DNA from: Demequina oxidasica
Lineage (GTDB): Bacteria > Actinomycetota > Actinomycetes > Actinomycetales > Demequinaceae
Direction of reading: 5' to 3'
NCBI RefSeq assembly: GCF_000975115.1
Contig: NZ_BBRE01000001.1
Location: forward strand, 310,001 to 374,000
DNA: 64,000 bases
In this document: positions 54,749 through 63,734 of the stretch, piece after piece
How the letters are laid out: each line of letters begins with the position of its first letter
Numbering within the stretch: position 1 is the stretch's first letter
Position numbers and translations under genes: made by a program
The notes under the pieces: generated by a model
Told to the model about the DNA's origin: nothing
The model's database searches: none
What the model saw: only the letters and a program-made list of their open reading frames with translations

Positions 54749-56161
54749 TCACAACGTCATATCAATCTCGTCGCGCACCCATCCCCCGTCACCGCGCACC
54801 ACATTCACAGCCAGAGGCAACTGATGGGAGGCGCTCTCCAGGATGTGCATCAGGTAGCCACCTGTGTTCACAAACGCCGCGATGTCGCCGCGAGCCACCC
54901 CGTCGCCGAACCGCAGGCGTCGACGAAGGATCAGTTCGTCCTCCACGCAGTACGCGCCCACCAGGAAACCGTCAAACGGGGCACTGGGCACCCCCGCATC
55001 GGCGGGCCGCACCCAGCGAGGATCGAGAAGGAAGTCCACCGACGTGGATCGGACCTGTGTGCGATTCATGTGCAAGCCGACCAAGGGAATACTGTCACTC
55101 GTTGTCTTCCTAAACGCGACGTGCGCCAAGGTCATGCCGCACCCGTCCAGAACCGAGCGGCCGGGCTCACAGCGCAACTCGAGGTCGCGTGCGGCGAGGT
55201 CGTCCGCGATGGACCCCTGGTCGACGCCTGGCGCCCGCAACACGTCAAGCAACCATTGCCCACGGACAGGTCGCTGCCAATACGGGTAAAGCGAGCTTGA
55301 CGGGCGCGATGCGTCCGGGTCGGTCAGCCCCAGGCGATCTCCGCGCCATGTGAGATTCTCTGAAGCGTCTTCGGCAAGACCCTGCCAGAAGGTACTCCAT
55401 TGCGCCGGTTGCTCAAGGTAACTCATCGGAATCCCACCACCCATGTCAACGAATCTGAGGGGGTGACCTCCCGCGCGGAGGCGATCCGTCCATCGGAGTG
55501 CCTCTCGCAACACGACAACACGCTCGTCGGCGCTGTAGCCATTGAGGTGAAAGTGGATGCCTTCGACTCTCAGACCGTCGAGGTCGACCTCCGCGAGCGC
55601 GCGGTTCCATCCTTCCGCGCCAAGGCCAAACCGGGTGGGAGGGATGGCCGGATCTGACGATGCAAGCCGAAGCGCCACGCGCGCGCTGGTCTCGCGGCCC
55701 GATGCTGCGAGGGCCACGTCATAGAGCTCGTCAGAGTTGTCGAGGCTGATCACCGCGCCGGCTTCGATGGCCAAGTTGATGAGCGCGCGTGACTTCACTG
55801 CCGCGGTCACGATGATGTTGTCGCCGGCCACGCCCAGGTCCAAGCACTGACGCAATTCCGCGAGCGACGCCACGTCTAAGCCCAAACCAGCCGCTGTCGC
55901 TGCTCGGACCAAGCCGAGCGCCTTGTTGGCCTTACGCGCGACGTAGACCCCCAGATTGACGCCCTGCTCCCGCGCCGCGTCGATCAACTCTGCGGCGTTA
56001 CGTGCCAGTGGCGAGAAGTCGAGGATGTTTACCGGTGAGCCATGCTCGCTGAGGAGTGAAGCGCACTGCTGAGAATCGCCCAGTAGGTCCTCCATCCATC
56101 GCTCGGTACGTGCCGTCAACGGGAGCACGCCCTCGCATGCCACCTGCGTTGGATCAGCCAT
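54749..56161 (-). CDS. Fold-type-III PLP enzyme (Y4yA-like, Orn/DAP decarboxylase family)
   Basis: A 470-residue protein with alanine-racemase-type barrel plus beta domain. YVARKANKALGLVR holds the PLP Lys; GIHFHLNGY, FVDMGGG, CEPGRS and YCVEDE with FVNTGGYLM form the rest of the active site, as in diaminopimelate/ornithine decarboxylases. Spacing and the YVARKANK variant resemble the uncharacterised Y4yA family. It probably decarboxylates an amino-acid-derived intermediate made by its operon partners. It overlaps the FAD-protein gene by 8 bp. Last gene of the trio. Confidence 0.82.
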   Translation of the reverse strand: MADPTQVACEGVLPLTARTERWMEDLLGDSQQCASLLSEHGSPVNILDFSPLARNAAELIDAAREQGVNLGVYVARKANKALGLVRAATAAGLGLDVASLAELRQCLDLGVAGDNIIVTAAVKSRALINLAIEAGAVISLDNSDELYDVALAASGRETSARVALRLASSDPAIPPTRFGLGAEGWNRALAEVDLDGLRVEGIHFHLNGYSADERVVVLREALRWTDRLRAGGHPLRFVDMGGGIPMSYLEQPAQWSTFWQGLAEDASENLTWRGDRLGLTDPDASRPSSSLYPYWQRPVRGQWLLDVLRAPGVDQGSIADDLAARDLELRCEPGRSVLDGCGMTLAHVAFRKTTSDSIPLVGLHMNRTQVRSTSVDFLLDPRWVRPADAGVPSAPFDGFLVGAYCVEDELILRRRLRFGDGVARGDIAAFVNTGGYLMHILESASHQLPLAVNVVRGDGGWVRDEIDMTL

Positions 56162-57755
56162 GTGTTCCCACCTCTGTTTCGTGTGCCGAATTCACTCCTT
56201 GACTCGAACGCCAATCCGTCACGAGGCGGTGGGCCCACCGCCTAGAGTCACCATGGAGGCGCCGCTGGAGCGAGTCGTGCCCAATGACGGGATCCTCCGT
56301 GGGTCTGCCCAGCGCCGCGAGCCCCTCGCTCGGCTCGCCATCAGCACCTACGCACGCGGCATCGGGAGTCGTGAGAACTCCTCGTTCTCCGGGCCTCACC
56401 GTGACGAGACCATCGGTGAGGAGCTGATCCCACGGCGCGCGATCTCTGCCTGGCTCCCACATGACGCCATCCCATGGTCGCGCGGTGTCGGAGATGCCCG
56501 GCCCCTGGGTGAAGGCGTCGATCACCACTGAGTGCTCCTGAACGTCCTCACCTCGCGCCACGCGCAGATAGCCCGCGTCCCGTAAAGCCAGTAGACGCAG
56601 GTGCGTCACAAGCGGCGGCCCAAAGGCCCATCGCTCGAGCGTCGCGGCGCGCGCGCGCCAGCGGGACCACAATTCGACGTCACGAGGAGCGCGCTCCATC
56701 GACCGCACCACATCCGCGTAGCCAGCGGACCACGCGCGACCCCACCACCAGGCAGGATCGCCGTCGACTTCTCCCAGCGCTCGGTCCACATCCCCGGCCC
56801 AGCGCGCATCAGGGGCGCCCGTGACGCTCGTGTCGAGGCGTGCCCAGAGCACTTCGCGAGTCACGCTCGCACCGGAGGCAGCTGCTGCAGCCATCGCAGC
56901 ATCAGCCATCGCCTCCCACCATGCGTCGTCGGGCGTGCAGCCTTCCGTCCATGTGGAGGTTACCGCTGTGACGGCGTCTACGACCGCGGCGGGGATAGAC
57001 ACTGGCTTGGGCAGCATCGGCTCTCCGGAACGGGACATGAGAGTGATTGAGGAGGGCTCCCCTCCCGAAGGCAGGTAACGAAGCCCGGAAACCACGGCTG
57101 AGTCGACTACCCACTGACCACCCCTTCCTGAGGTGAGGTCCATGACGACGTCGAACGCCGTGAGCGACGCTCCCCGGACCACGACCGGCTCCCCGGGACG
57201 AGGCCCACGTGAACTGTCGACGACATCAGCATGATCGATGCCGACGCCTCCCGCGTGCCCCGTGGCGAGAAGTACTCTGCGGGCGCGTTCAGATGCGGCA
57301 CGACTCCCTGTGACGTCAACCGCCTGGCAAACCCACCCATCCACCTCAGGTCGGATGGTCACTGCGCGAACTCGACGGTGTGTGACTTCTAGCCGTGGCG
57401 ATTCGCAGATTCTCTCAAAACTCCACGCAAGGTAGCGGCCTACGTCCGCGCGCGGTGGGAAGGGTCTCGCGTCACCCTCTTGCCATTGGCTGAAAGTTAG
57501 CGGAATGGCCGCACACGAGGCGTCGACGATCCGCGAGTCGACATTCATGAGGAGATGCGCGGGCTGGTTTGGGTCCCACACGGCGCCTGCCCCAGGGGTG
57601 GCTGCTTCAAGCACCGTCACGCGCAGTGGTCGACTGCCTGGCGCAGAGTGTCGACGCGCCAGTTCATCGTCGAGGTCCGCGAGTGCGTACAGCGCTTTTG
57701 GGCCCCCTCCCACTACGACGAGGTCCGCCACGTCGTCCACCAGTTCGCGATTCAT
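56154..57755 (-). CDS. FAD/NAD(P)-binding oxidoreductase
   Basis: A 533-residue flavoprotein-like enzyme. VVVGGGPKALYALADL is an N-terminal Rossmann FAD motif. PAHLLMNVDSRIVD and LLATGHAGG (second nucleotide-site strand) suit the FAD_NAD-binding family that includes amino-acid hydroxylase-like proteins. A possible role is N-hydroxylation or oxidation of the amino-acid intermediate; the exact reaction cannot be read. It overlaps both neighbours (4 and 8 bp), so all three are translationally coupled. Confidence 0.72.
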   Translation of the reverse strand: MNRELVDDVADLVVVGGGPKALYALADLDDELARRHSAPGSRPLRVTVLEAATPGAGAVWDPNQPAHLLMNVDSRIVDASCAAIPLTFSQWQEGDARPFPPRADVGRYLAWSFERICESPRLEVTHRRVRAVTIRPEVDGWVCQAVDVTGSRAASERARRVLLATGHAGGVGIDHADVVDSSRGPRPGEPVVVRGASLTAFDVVMDLTSGRGGQWVVDSAVVSGLRYLPSGGEPSSITLMSRSGEPMLPKPVSIPAAVVDAVTAVTSTWTEGCTPDDAWWEAMADAAMAAAAASGASVTREVLWARLDTSVTGAPDARWAGDVDRALGEVDGDPAWWWGRAWSAGYADVVRSMERAPRDVELWSRWRARAATLERWAFGPPLVTHLRLLALRDAGYLRVARGEDVQEHSVVIDAFTQGPGISDTARPWDGVMWEPGRDRAPWDQLLTDGLVTVRPGERGVLTTPDAACVGADGEPSEGLAALGRPTEDPVIGHDSLQRRLHGDSRRWAHRLVTDWRSSQGVNSAHETEVGTHG

Positions 57756-58786
57756 GCCCTGCAGCTGAAGGGGTTTGGAGCGTCAGTTACGCCGATTGCC
57801 TCCTCGGCGTCAGCGATCTCAGCGCGCACCCACTCGTCGTCGTACACCGTCGGCAAGTAGGCGCCACCACCGTCGTGCACGAGCATCGCGACGGATGTTC
57901 CCGGGACGAGCGAGGGGAGGTCGTAGCCGATTGCCGCGACAATTGCTCCCGTGGAGGCACCTGCGAGTAACCCCTCCCGACGCGCCAGAAGTCGGCACCC
58001 GCGGACCATGTCGGCCTCACTGATGCGGTGAATCGCGTCGGGACGCGCTTGTTGGGAGAGATTCGTCGCAAACCCTGCGCCCAAACCAGGCAGTTTGCGT
58101 TCCCTCAACGCTCCACCAAAGAGCGCAGAGCCCTCCGCGTCAACTCCGACGAGCCGCGTCGCCCAGCCGGCACGCTCGATGGCCTGCTGACAACCGAGCA
58201 GCGTGCCAGTGGTGCTCATCGCGACGTACAGATGGTCGGGTGGGCCGCCTAGCGATGCGACAAGTTCCGGCATGGTGGTGTGTGCGTGGGCAGACGGGTT
58301 GGCGGTATTGCCGTACTGGTTGGTGGTGACCGCGCCTGGTACGTCCGTGAGCAATTGCTCAACGCGTTGCACCCGGGCACGTAATCGGTTGCCATCAGCG
58401 GGAGTTGCCACCATGTCCACCCGTGCACCAAAGGCGGCCATGGTCTTGACCGCGGCAACGTTGGCCCGCTCGTCAACCACCGCGACAAAGGTGTAGCCGC
58501 GTTGTGTGCACTGGCGTGCGAGCGCCATGCCGAGGTTCCCTGACGTCGACTCGACTACCGTCGCGCCCGGAACTAACGCGCCGCTGCGCTCAAGGGCATC
58601 TAGAAGAAACTGGGCAGTGCGCTCCTTGGTGCTTCCCGAGATCTGGAGCTGATCGAGCTTGGCGTGGAGACGCGCTCCGCCTCCCGGGAATAGCTTGTCG
58701 AGTTGGGTCACCGGAGACGGGAGGTAGCCCCCGTGAATAGCGACGCTCGGCATGCTCATCGCCTGCATTGTCCCGTCAGGTGTCAT
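57752..58786 (-). CDS. Cysteine-synthase-like PLP enzyme (SbnA/CBS family), first gene of the trio
   Basis: A 344-residue fold-type-II PLP enzyme. The PLP Lys is in ISGSTKERTA; STSGNLGMALA is the substrate loop (SGNLG where CysK has SGNTG); STTGTLLG is the phosphate-binding loop; GASTGAIVAA lies near the C-terminus. A beta-replacement on O-acetyl- or O-phosphoserine is expected. In siderophore pathways such SbnA-type enzymes join serine to another amino acid. The true cysK lies 2 kb away, so this copy is specialised. ATG 58786 has GGGAGG 9 bp upstream. Confidence 0.8.
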   Translation of the reverse strand: MTPDGTMQAMSMPSVAIHGGYLPSPVTQLDKLFPGGGARLHAKLDQLQISGSTKERTAQFLLDALERSGALVPGATVVESTSGNLGMALARQCTQRGYTFVAVVDERANVAAVKTMAAFGARVDMVATPADGNRLRARVQRVEQLLTDVPGAVTTNQYGNTANPSAHAHTTMPELVASLGGPPDHLYVAMSTTGTLLGCQQAIERAGWATRLVGVDAEGSALFGGALRERKLPGLGAGFATNLSQQARPDAIHRISEADMVRGCRLLARREGLLAGASTGAIVAAIGYDLPSLVPGTSVAMLVHDGGGAYLPTVYDDEWVRAEIADAEEAIGVTDAPNPFSCRA

Positions 58787-58977
58787 CGCTGCATTCCTCC
58801 CTTGAGCCCTTGTGCCACAGAACGAAACACAGATCATGCCGTATGGTCCCGGCTCCACTGGTCAGTATGCATAAACCTCGCGGCACGCGTCGGCATTCCT
58901 CGCGAACGGAAGATTCTTTGCACGTGAAAGGGCGCAAGAGTGCACTAGCGAGCAACTCGGAGGAACACCCGTAGGCC

Positions 58978-59018
58978 AAAAATGACTAAGGACCGCCCAT
59001 CGGGCGGTCCTTAGTCAT
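58978..59018 (-). terminator. Rho-independent terminator of tRNA-Pro
   Basis: A perfect 17-bp stem (59002-59018 with 58982-58998), ATC/GAT loop, then TTTTT on the minus strand just downstream of tRNA-Pro. Confidence 0.92.
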
Positions 59019-59022
59019 CTAG

Positions 59023-59096
59023 TCGGGGTGACAGGATTTGAACCTGCGACCCTCTGTTCCCAAAACAGATGCGCTACCAAGCTGCGCTACACCCCG
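59023..59096 (-). tRNA. tRNA-Pro (anticodon TGG)
   Basis: A complete 74-nt cloverleaf on the minus strand: acceptor CGGGGTG/CACCCCG, D stem GCGC/GCGC, anticodon stem TCTGT/ACAGA with loop TTTGGGA (anticodon TGG, G37), T arm GCAGG-TTCAAAT-CCTGT, discriminator A. CCA is not encoded. Confidence 0.97.
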
Positions 59097-59192
59097 TCCG
59101 GCTCAAACTTCGATCCGGTTACCCAACATCGGCCAGGCTCCGCTACTCTAGTACGCGCCGGTGATTCTTCCTAACGAAGGTCCCCGTCAAAT

Positions 59193-59263
59193 GCGGGTGT
59201 AGCTTAGTGGTAAAGCCTTAGTCTTCCAAACTAATGATGCGAGTTCGATTCTCGTCACCCGCT
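59193..59263 (+). tRNA. tRNA-Gly (anticodon TCC)
   Basis: Acceptor GCGGGTG/CACCCGC, D arm GCTT..AGTGGTAA..AGCC, anticodon loop CTTCCAA (TCC), T arm GCGAG-TTCGATT-CTCGT, discriminator T. CCA is encoded at 59264-59266. Confidence 0.97.
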
Positions 59264-59319
59264 CCACGAGCAGCGCGGCCGGACTTCTCATCCGGCACGA
59301 CGCACGTGATTGAGACAGC

Positions 59320-59356
59320 AGGAGCCGGGTCCCTAGGGCCCGGCTCCTCGTCTTTC
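59320..59356 (+). terminator. Terminator of tRNA-Gly
   Basis: A 10-bp GC stem (59320-59329 with 59339-59348) followed by CGTCTTTCTC, 54 bp after the tRNA CCA end. Confidence 0.8.
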
Positions 59357-59378
59357 TCCACACACCTCGATGAGAAAC

Positions 59379-59801
59379 CTAAATAAACGCACCGATCACT
59401 GCGCCCACTACCGCGAGCGCCACCATGTCGTGCAGGCCGTCAATGACGGACAGGCTCTGGCCGCGCAGCGCGAAGCCGTTATGGATGACGTGGGCACCGA
59501 GGCGGAAGACGGCGCCCACGAACAGGCCGAACACAATTCCGCCGATGACCGAGCCCACGCCGAGCTCCCACATCAGAACGTTCATGACCACGGCAGTGAC
59601 GAACGCCACCACACCCGTCGCAACATACCGACCGGGGCCACCGTCGGCTGACGCGATGTCCTGCTCGCTGAGGCCCACCTGCTTCATCCAGCCGCGCCCC
59701 ACCACCTTGGGGTGATACCACACGGCGCCCACAACGAACTGAGCAACCGTCGCGACAATCACCGCTAGCCAGTTGACGTCGCCGAATGAAAACCAGTCCA
59801 T
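59379..59801 (-). CDS. DUF1761 family membrane protein
   Basis: A 140-residue protein with four TM helices. NWLAVIVATVAQFVVGAVWYHPKVVGRGWMK near the N-terminus (VGAVWYHP is the family hallmark) and the C-terminal DGLHDMVALAVVGAVIG define DUF1761. Function unknown. It starts 4 bp after the SRPBCC gene stop and is probably co-transcribed. Confidence 0.82.
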   Translation of the reverse strand: MDWFSFGDVNWLAVIVATVAQFVVGAVWYHPKVVGRGWMKQVGLSEQDIASADGGPGRYVATGVVAFVTAVVMNVLMWELGVGSVIGGIVFGLFVGAVFRLGAHVIHNGFALRGQSLSVIDGLHDMVALAVVGAVIGAFI

Positions 59802-59805
59802 GCCC

Positions 59806-60273
59806 TTACCTTCTGTCGCTTTCCGCGGCCTTGGCGATGTCTTCGAGATCTTGCTTCAACGCGTTCTCGGTGGCCTTCATCCCGACCTTGCCGAATACTG
59901 CCCACCCCACACGCTGGCCCAACTTGGGATGGGGCGTGGATGCCGAGAATTCTACGCTCAGCACTACCCCCAGTTCACTAGGGACACACGTAAATACGGT
60001 GGTATATCGGGTGCCGCCGGAATCTGCGGCGATGGTGGTGCATCGCGGCTCTACCGCATCCGTGACCCACATTTCCTCGATCTCAACCTTGCCGAACATG
60101 CGCCGGGTTTCGCGCCAGCGGGTTCCGACGCCGTAATCAGGGCCACCAACCCGCTCCACCGAAACGACGCTCGAGAGCACCTTGGGCGCCGCATCGATAT
60201 CCGTGAGCACTGCCCACACCTGCTCGGGCGCGGCCAGGATCTCCCTCGCAACTTCGACTCTGTGACCAGTCAT
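59806..60273 (-). CDS. SRPBCC-superfamily (polyketide cyclase/START-like) protein
   Basis: A 155-residue ligand-binding-fold protein. VEVAREILAAPEQVWAVLTDIDAAPKVLSSV is the typical N-terminal strand-helix of the SRPBCC fold, YGVGTRWRETR and MWVTDAVEP follow, and a long C-terminal helix ends the fold. It probably binds a hydrophobic ligand. ATG 60273 was chosen for GGGGAG about 5 bp upstream rather than an ATG 33 bp further up. First of a two-gene unit with DUF1761. Confidence 0.8.
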   Translation of the reverse strand: MTGHRVEVAREILAAPEQVWAVLTDIDAAPKVLSSVVSVERVGGPDYGVGTRWRETRRMFGKVEIEEMWVTDAVEPRCTTIAADSGGTRYTTVFTCVPSELGVVLSVEFSASTPHPKLGQRVGWAVFGKVGMKATENALKQDLEDIAKAAESDRR

Positions 60274-60368
60274 GGCACTCCCCCTGCTCGACTCCCTCGT
60301 CGACAAGCCCAGCGTAGCCCCGTTCCCACTAGCCCCGCACGGCCGTCGCCATGGTGGCGTGATGCCGC

Positions 60369-60397
60369 TTGCCGCAACGGCCGTGCGCCGCTACTCT
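60369..60397 (+). promoter_or_regulatory. Promoter of the cysteine leader / cysK-cysE operon
   Basis: -35 TTGCCG (60369-60374), 17-bp spacer, -10 TACTCT (60392-60397). Transcription would start about 25 nt before the leader peptide ATG. Confidence 0.65.
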
Positions 60398-60427
60398 GAC
60401 AATTACCGCACACGAGAGGTCAGTGAG

Positions 60428-60538
60428 ATGAGCAACCGGAGCCACGTCGTCATGACGTCTGCTCCTGCCGTCCTGTCCTGTGCCCAGCTCTCCTGCATGT
60501 GCGTCTGCATGTGTACCGAGGGCTGCAGCTGTCAGTAG
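60428..60538 (+). CDS. Cys-rich leader peptide upstream of cysK
   Basis: A 36-residue ORF, ATG 60428, with GAGAGG 8 bp upstream. The second half reads SCAQLSCMCVCMCTEGCSCQ: eight Cys in 20 residues. It lies between the predicted promoter and cysK. In mycobacteria, Cys-rich small ORFs control downstream sulfur genes by ribosome stalling when cysteine is short; the same is inferred here. The overlapping longer frame from 60272 has no support. Hairpins follow at 60538-60618. Confidence 0.75.
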   Translation: MSNRSHVVMTSAPAVLSCAQLSCMCVCMCTEGCSCQ

Positions 60539-60618
60539 AGCGCTGACACCTCACGCCCCGCGGCCCCCACGGCCCCGCCAGGCACGTTAGCGCTCGCCCC
60601 GGTATCGAATCGCGATAC
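60538..60618 (+). promoter_or_regulatory. Structured leader between Cys-rich peptide and cysK
   Basis: A long-range pair (60538-60544 with 60589-60595, 7 bp) starts at the leader stop codon, and a GTATCG/CGATAC hairpin follows at 60602-60618. No T tract is present, so control is more likely by translation or Rho access than by an intrinsic terminator. Confidence 0.45.
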
Positions 60619-60673
60619 ATCAGCGTTGTTCATCACAGTTCCCACATGGCACTACTCCCTTAAGGAAATCCTC

Positions 60674-61609
60674 ATGGCAAAAATCTACGAAAATGTCACC
60701 GACCTGATCGGCAATACTCCGCTGGTCAAGATCAATGCACTCGCCGACGGCGTCGACGCAACGATCCTGGGCAAGCTCGAGTTCTACAACCCCGCCAACT
60801 CCGTCAAGGACCGCCTGGGTGTTGCGATCGTCGACGCCGCAGAGGCATCGGGCGAACTCAAGGCCGGCGGCACCATCGTCGAGGCAACGTCGGGTAACAC
60901 GGGTATTGCACTCGCAATGGTCGGCGCCGCCCGCGGGTACAACGTGGTCCTCGCTATGCCCGAGACGATGTCGCGCGAGCGTCGAGGCCTGCTCCGCGCC
61001 TTTGGCGCAGAGCTAGTTCTGACCCCAGGCCCCGAGGGCATGTCGGGCGCGGTCGCCGCTGCCGAGAAGATCGCTTCAGAGCGTCCCGGCTCGATCCTCG
61101 CCAAGCAGTTCGCGAACGCCGCCAACCCTGAGATCCACCGCAAGACCACCGCGGAAGAGATCTGGGCCGACACAGACGGCAAGGTCGACATCTTTGTTGC
61201 GGGCATCGGCACCGGCGGCACCATCACCGGCGTGGGCGAGGTCCTCAAGGCCAAGAACCCGGAAATCCAGGTCATCGCCGTGGAGCCCAAGGAGTCCGCC
61301 ATCCTCAACGGTGGCGAGCCCGGCCCCCACAAGATCCAGGGCCTCGGCGCTAACTTCATTCCGGAGATCCTGAACCAAGAGATCTACGACGAGGTATTCG
61401 ACGTCGACTCTGAGACCGCCATCGCCACCGCACGCGCGGCTGCACGCAAGGAAGGCTTGCTGGTGGGAATCTCCTCCGGTGCAGCTATCCACGCGGCGAT
61501 CGAGATCGGCAAGCGTCCCGAGAACAAGGGCAAGACGATCGTCACGATCATCCCGTCGTTCGGTGAGCGCTACCTCAGCTCGGTGCTCTACGCCGACCTG
61601 ATGGACTAA
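60674..61609 (+). CDS. cysK: Cysteine synthase A
   Basis: A 311-residue PLP enzyme joining O-acetylserine and sulfide into cysteine. [10 protein letters not shown] holds the PLP Lys, [12 protein letters not shown] is the substrate loop, and [10 protein letters not shown] the PLP-phosphate loop. ATG 60674 follows AAGGA. It precedes cysE by 34 bp; the two enzymes form the cysteine synthase complex, and CysE's C-terminus (here ending YYI) can dock in CysK. Confidence 0.97.
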   Translation: MAKIYENVTDLIGNTPLVKINALADGVDATILGKLEFYNPANSVKDRLGVAIVDAAEASGELKAGGTIVEATSGNTGIALAMVGAARGYNVVLAMPETMSRERRGLLRAFGAELVLTPGPEGMSGAVAAAEKIASERPGSILAKQFANAANPEIHRKTTAEEIWADTDGKVDIFVAGIGTGGTITGVGEVLKAKNPEIQVIAVEPKESAILNGGEPGPHKIQGLGANFIPEILNQEIYDEVFDVDSETAIATARAAARKEGLLVGISSGAAIHAAIEIGKRPENKGKTIVTIIPSFGERYLSSVLYADLMD

Positions 61610-61643
61610 TTCACTACCTCAAGGACACCCCAGGTCTCACTTC

Positions 61644-62288
61644 ATGAGTAAACGCATCGGCTTTCTGAAGCTCGCCGTCGAAGACATTCGCACGGTGCAC
61701 GACCGCGACCCCGCGGCCCGCTCCACGCTAGTCATTGTCGCGTCTTACCAGGGCCTTCACGCCGTGTGGCATCACCGTGCCGCACACTGGCTCTGGAACC
61801 ACGGAATGAAGACCTACGGGCGTTTGTGGTCGCAGGCAGCCCGTCGTCGCACCGGGATCGAGATTCACCCCGGTGCGACGCTGGGCCGTCGCGTCTTCAT
61901 CGACCATGGCATGGGCGTCGTCATCGGCGAGACTGCGGTAGTCGGCAACGACGTGCTGCTGTTCCACGGCGTCACGCTCGGCGGCACCACCATGAGCCCC
62001 GGCAAGCGCCACCCCACCGTGGGCGATCGTGTGGTCATCGGCGCTGGGGCAAAGGTCCTTGGCGCCGTTCACGTGGGCTGCGACGCCCGCATCGGCTCCA
62101 ATGCCGTGGTGGTGAAGGACGTGCCAGACGGCGCGACCGCAGTGGGAATACCCGCCAAGATCCGCAATCATCCCGCCGAAAAGGAGGCCTCCACCGCCGC
62201 CTCCGCGGTCGACTCCGGCGACTCACATGCACACCACGATCTCGACGAGCCTCCTGAGGTGCGCGAACCTGCGATGTACTACATCTAA
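61644..62288 (+). CDS. cysE: Serine O-acetyltransferase
   Basis: A 214-residue hexapeptide-repeat transferase making O-acetylserine from serine and acetyl-CoA. The N-terminal helical part ([12 protein letters not shown]) precedes the left-handed beta-helix with [30 protein letters not shown], and [16 protein letters not shown]. It ends in YYI, the C-terminal Ile that inserts into the CysK active site. Second gene of the cysK-cysE operon. Confidence 0.96.
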   Translation: MSKRIGFLKLAVEDIRTVHDRDPAARSTLVIVASYQGLHAVWHHRAAHWLWNHGMKTYGRLWSQAARRRTGIEIHPGATLGRRVFIDHGMGVVIGETAVVGNDVLLFHGVTLGGTTMSPGKRHPTVGDRVVIGAGAKVLGAVHVGCDARIGSNAVVVKDVPDGATAVGIPAKIRNHPAEKEASTAASAVDSGDSHAHHDLDEPPEVREPAMYYI

Positions 62289-62384
62289 CTGCGCCCTCGA
62301 GGCCGCGGTTTTTGGTGAGAATCACGAATTTGCCTCTACGGGTCACCGGGACGGCCGCTAGCGCCTAGTCTGAACCCGAACCAC

Positions 62385-62486
62385 TGCCCCCCATTCGGGG
62401 GGCATGGCTCCCCAAAATCGGGTGTGCCCCCTCAGCCACACCCGACAATGAAAGCCCCTGGCCACATGGCCGGGGGCTTTCATTGT
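62385..62486. terminator. Three hairpins in series between cysE and dps, the last a bidirectional terminator
   Basis: Hairpin 1: 62385-62392 with 62397-62404 (8 bp, ATTC loop). Hairpin 2: 62419-62426 with 62437-62444 (8 bp). Hairpin 3: 62446-62463 with 62468-62485 (18 bp, one G-U) ends in CTTTCATTG. The third should end both convergent genes. Confidence 0.7.
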
Positions 62487-62530
62487 GTTAATGGTCTCTA
62501 TCAGCCAGATCGGCGCTGAGTATCGCGATG

Positions 62531-63007
62531 CTACGCGTCAGTCGCTCGCAGCATCCACGCGGTCTTCTCGTGCGCACGGATGCGCTCCGTGACGAGGTCG
62601 GCCGACGCGACGTCACCGGCCTTCTCCGCGATCTCGGTAAGCGGCCGGGCCACGCGAATGATGGTCTCGTGCCCTTCAATGAGGTCCTTGACCATCTGCG
62701 CCGCAGTCGTGGCGCCCTTGTTGTCCTTGACGCTTGCGCGCTCGAGGAATTCGGCGAAGCTACCAGGCGACTTCTCCCCGATCGCCCGCACTCGCTCGGC
62801 AACTAAGTCCGCCGCCTCCTGTAGTTCGATGTACTGGTCCTCGAGCATCTGGTGCAGCGCTGGGAACGTCGCCCCCGTCACGTTCCAGTGATATCCCTGC
62901 GTCTGGACATACAGCGTGTAGGTGTCCGCGAGGAGGTTCGACAACCCGTCCGCGATCTCCGTGCGATCCGCCGCTTCAATACCGATGTTTGGCTTGTTCT
63001 CAGTCAT
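62531..63007 (-). CDS. dps: DNA-protecting ferritin-like protein Dps
   Basis: A 158-residue four-helix-bundle protein forming a 12-mer that oxidises and stores iron and shields DNA. The inter-subunit ferroxidase site is visible in YHWNVTGATFPALHQMLEDQYIEL (His, Asp/Glu ligands) with ADLVAERVRAIG after it. No Lys-rich N-terminal tail is present, so DNA binding may be weak. Convergent with cysE. Confidence 0.93.
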   Translation of the reverse strand: MTENKPNIGIEAADRTEIADGLSNLLADTYTLYVQTQGYHWNVTGATFPALHQMLEDQYIELQEAADLVAERVRAIGEKSPGSFAEFLERASVKDNKGATTAAQMVKDLIEGHETIIRVARPLTEIAEKAGDVASADLVTERIRAHEKTAWMLRATDA

Positions 63008-63179
63008 TGCTCACAGTGTCCTTTCCACTCGACAGAGGCGCCGATGGCGACGCCAGGTACGCATGAGTAAACCGGTGCATCGGGCACCGTATTCCGGCAT
63101 GGGTTCGCGCGCGCAAAGTTTCCTCACGCCACTGCGCCCTTGAGGGAATGACACGCGCCGTCGCGTGGTTTGATTCGGT

Positions 63180-63713
63180 ATGAGCGAAACCATCCTTCCT
63201 GGCGCCGGCATCAAGGTCCCGTCCGATTCCTCCGCCGAGTCCTGCCCGATGCCCACCTCGGCTCAGGCCCCTGGCGACGGGTTGCTCGTCGAGGCATTGG
63301 CCGCAGCGAAGACCATCGCGGTCGTGGGCGCCTCCCCTCACGAGGAGCGCACGAGCCACCAGATTGCGGTGTGGCTGATCGAGAACACGCCCCTCGAGGT
63401 GTTTCTGGTCAACCCCGCGGGCGGCGAGGCTGAGATCCTGGGCCACGCCTTCTACGACTCCATCGCAGACCTACCCACGCCTCCGGACATCGTCGACGTG
63501 TTCCGTCGGGCCGAGTACGTCGACCCGATTGCGGACGACGCTGTGGCGGCCGATGCTCACTTGCTGTGGCTTCAGCTGGGCGTGGTCAACGATGCCGCCA
63601 TCGAGCGCGCACGCGAGGCTGGCCTGGTAGGTGTGCAGAACCGCTGCATCAAGATTGAGTGGGCACGCCTTGCCGAGCAGATTGATCTGGTCCGCGCCGA
63701 GCGCGATAGCTAA
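63180..63713 (+). CDS. CoA-binding (YccU-like) Rossmann protein
   Basis: A 177-residue protein. Residues about 42-165 form the CoA_binding domain: KTIAVVGASPHEERTSHQIA is the nucleotide-binding loop and LWLQLGVVNDAAIERAREAGL with VQNRCIKIEW closes the fold. The N-terminal ~40 residues are polar and of low complexity. It presumably binds CoA or an acyl-CoA; the role is unknown. The start is uncertain because no strong ribosome site is seen. Confidence 0.82.
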   Translation: MSETILPGAGIKVPSDSSAESCPMPTSAQAPGDGLLVEALAAAKTIAVVGASPHEERTSHQIAVWLIENTPLEVFLVNPAGGEAEILGHAFYDSIADLPTPPDIVDVFRRAEYVDPIADDAVAADAHLLWLQLGVVNDAAIERAREAGLVGVQNRCIKIEWARLAEQIDLVRAERDS

Positions 63714-63734
63714 GGTCGGTGCCACAATCGCAGT

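Noticed and set aside
60272..60538. An 88-residue protein instead of the 36-residue Cys-rich leader
   Set aside because: The upstream part overlaps the SRPBCC gene start and the predicted promoter; the ribosome site and Cys cluster favour ATG 60428.
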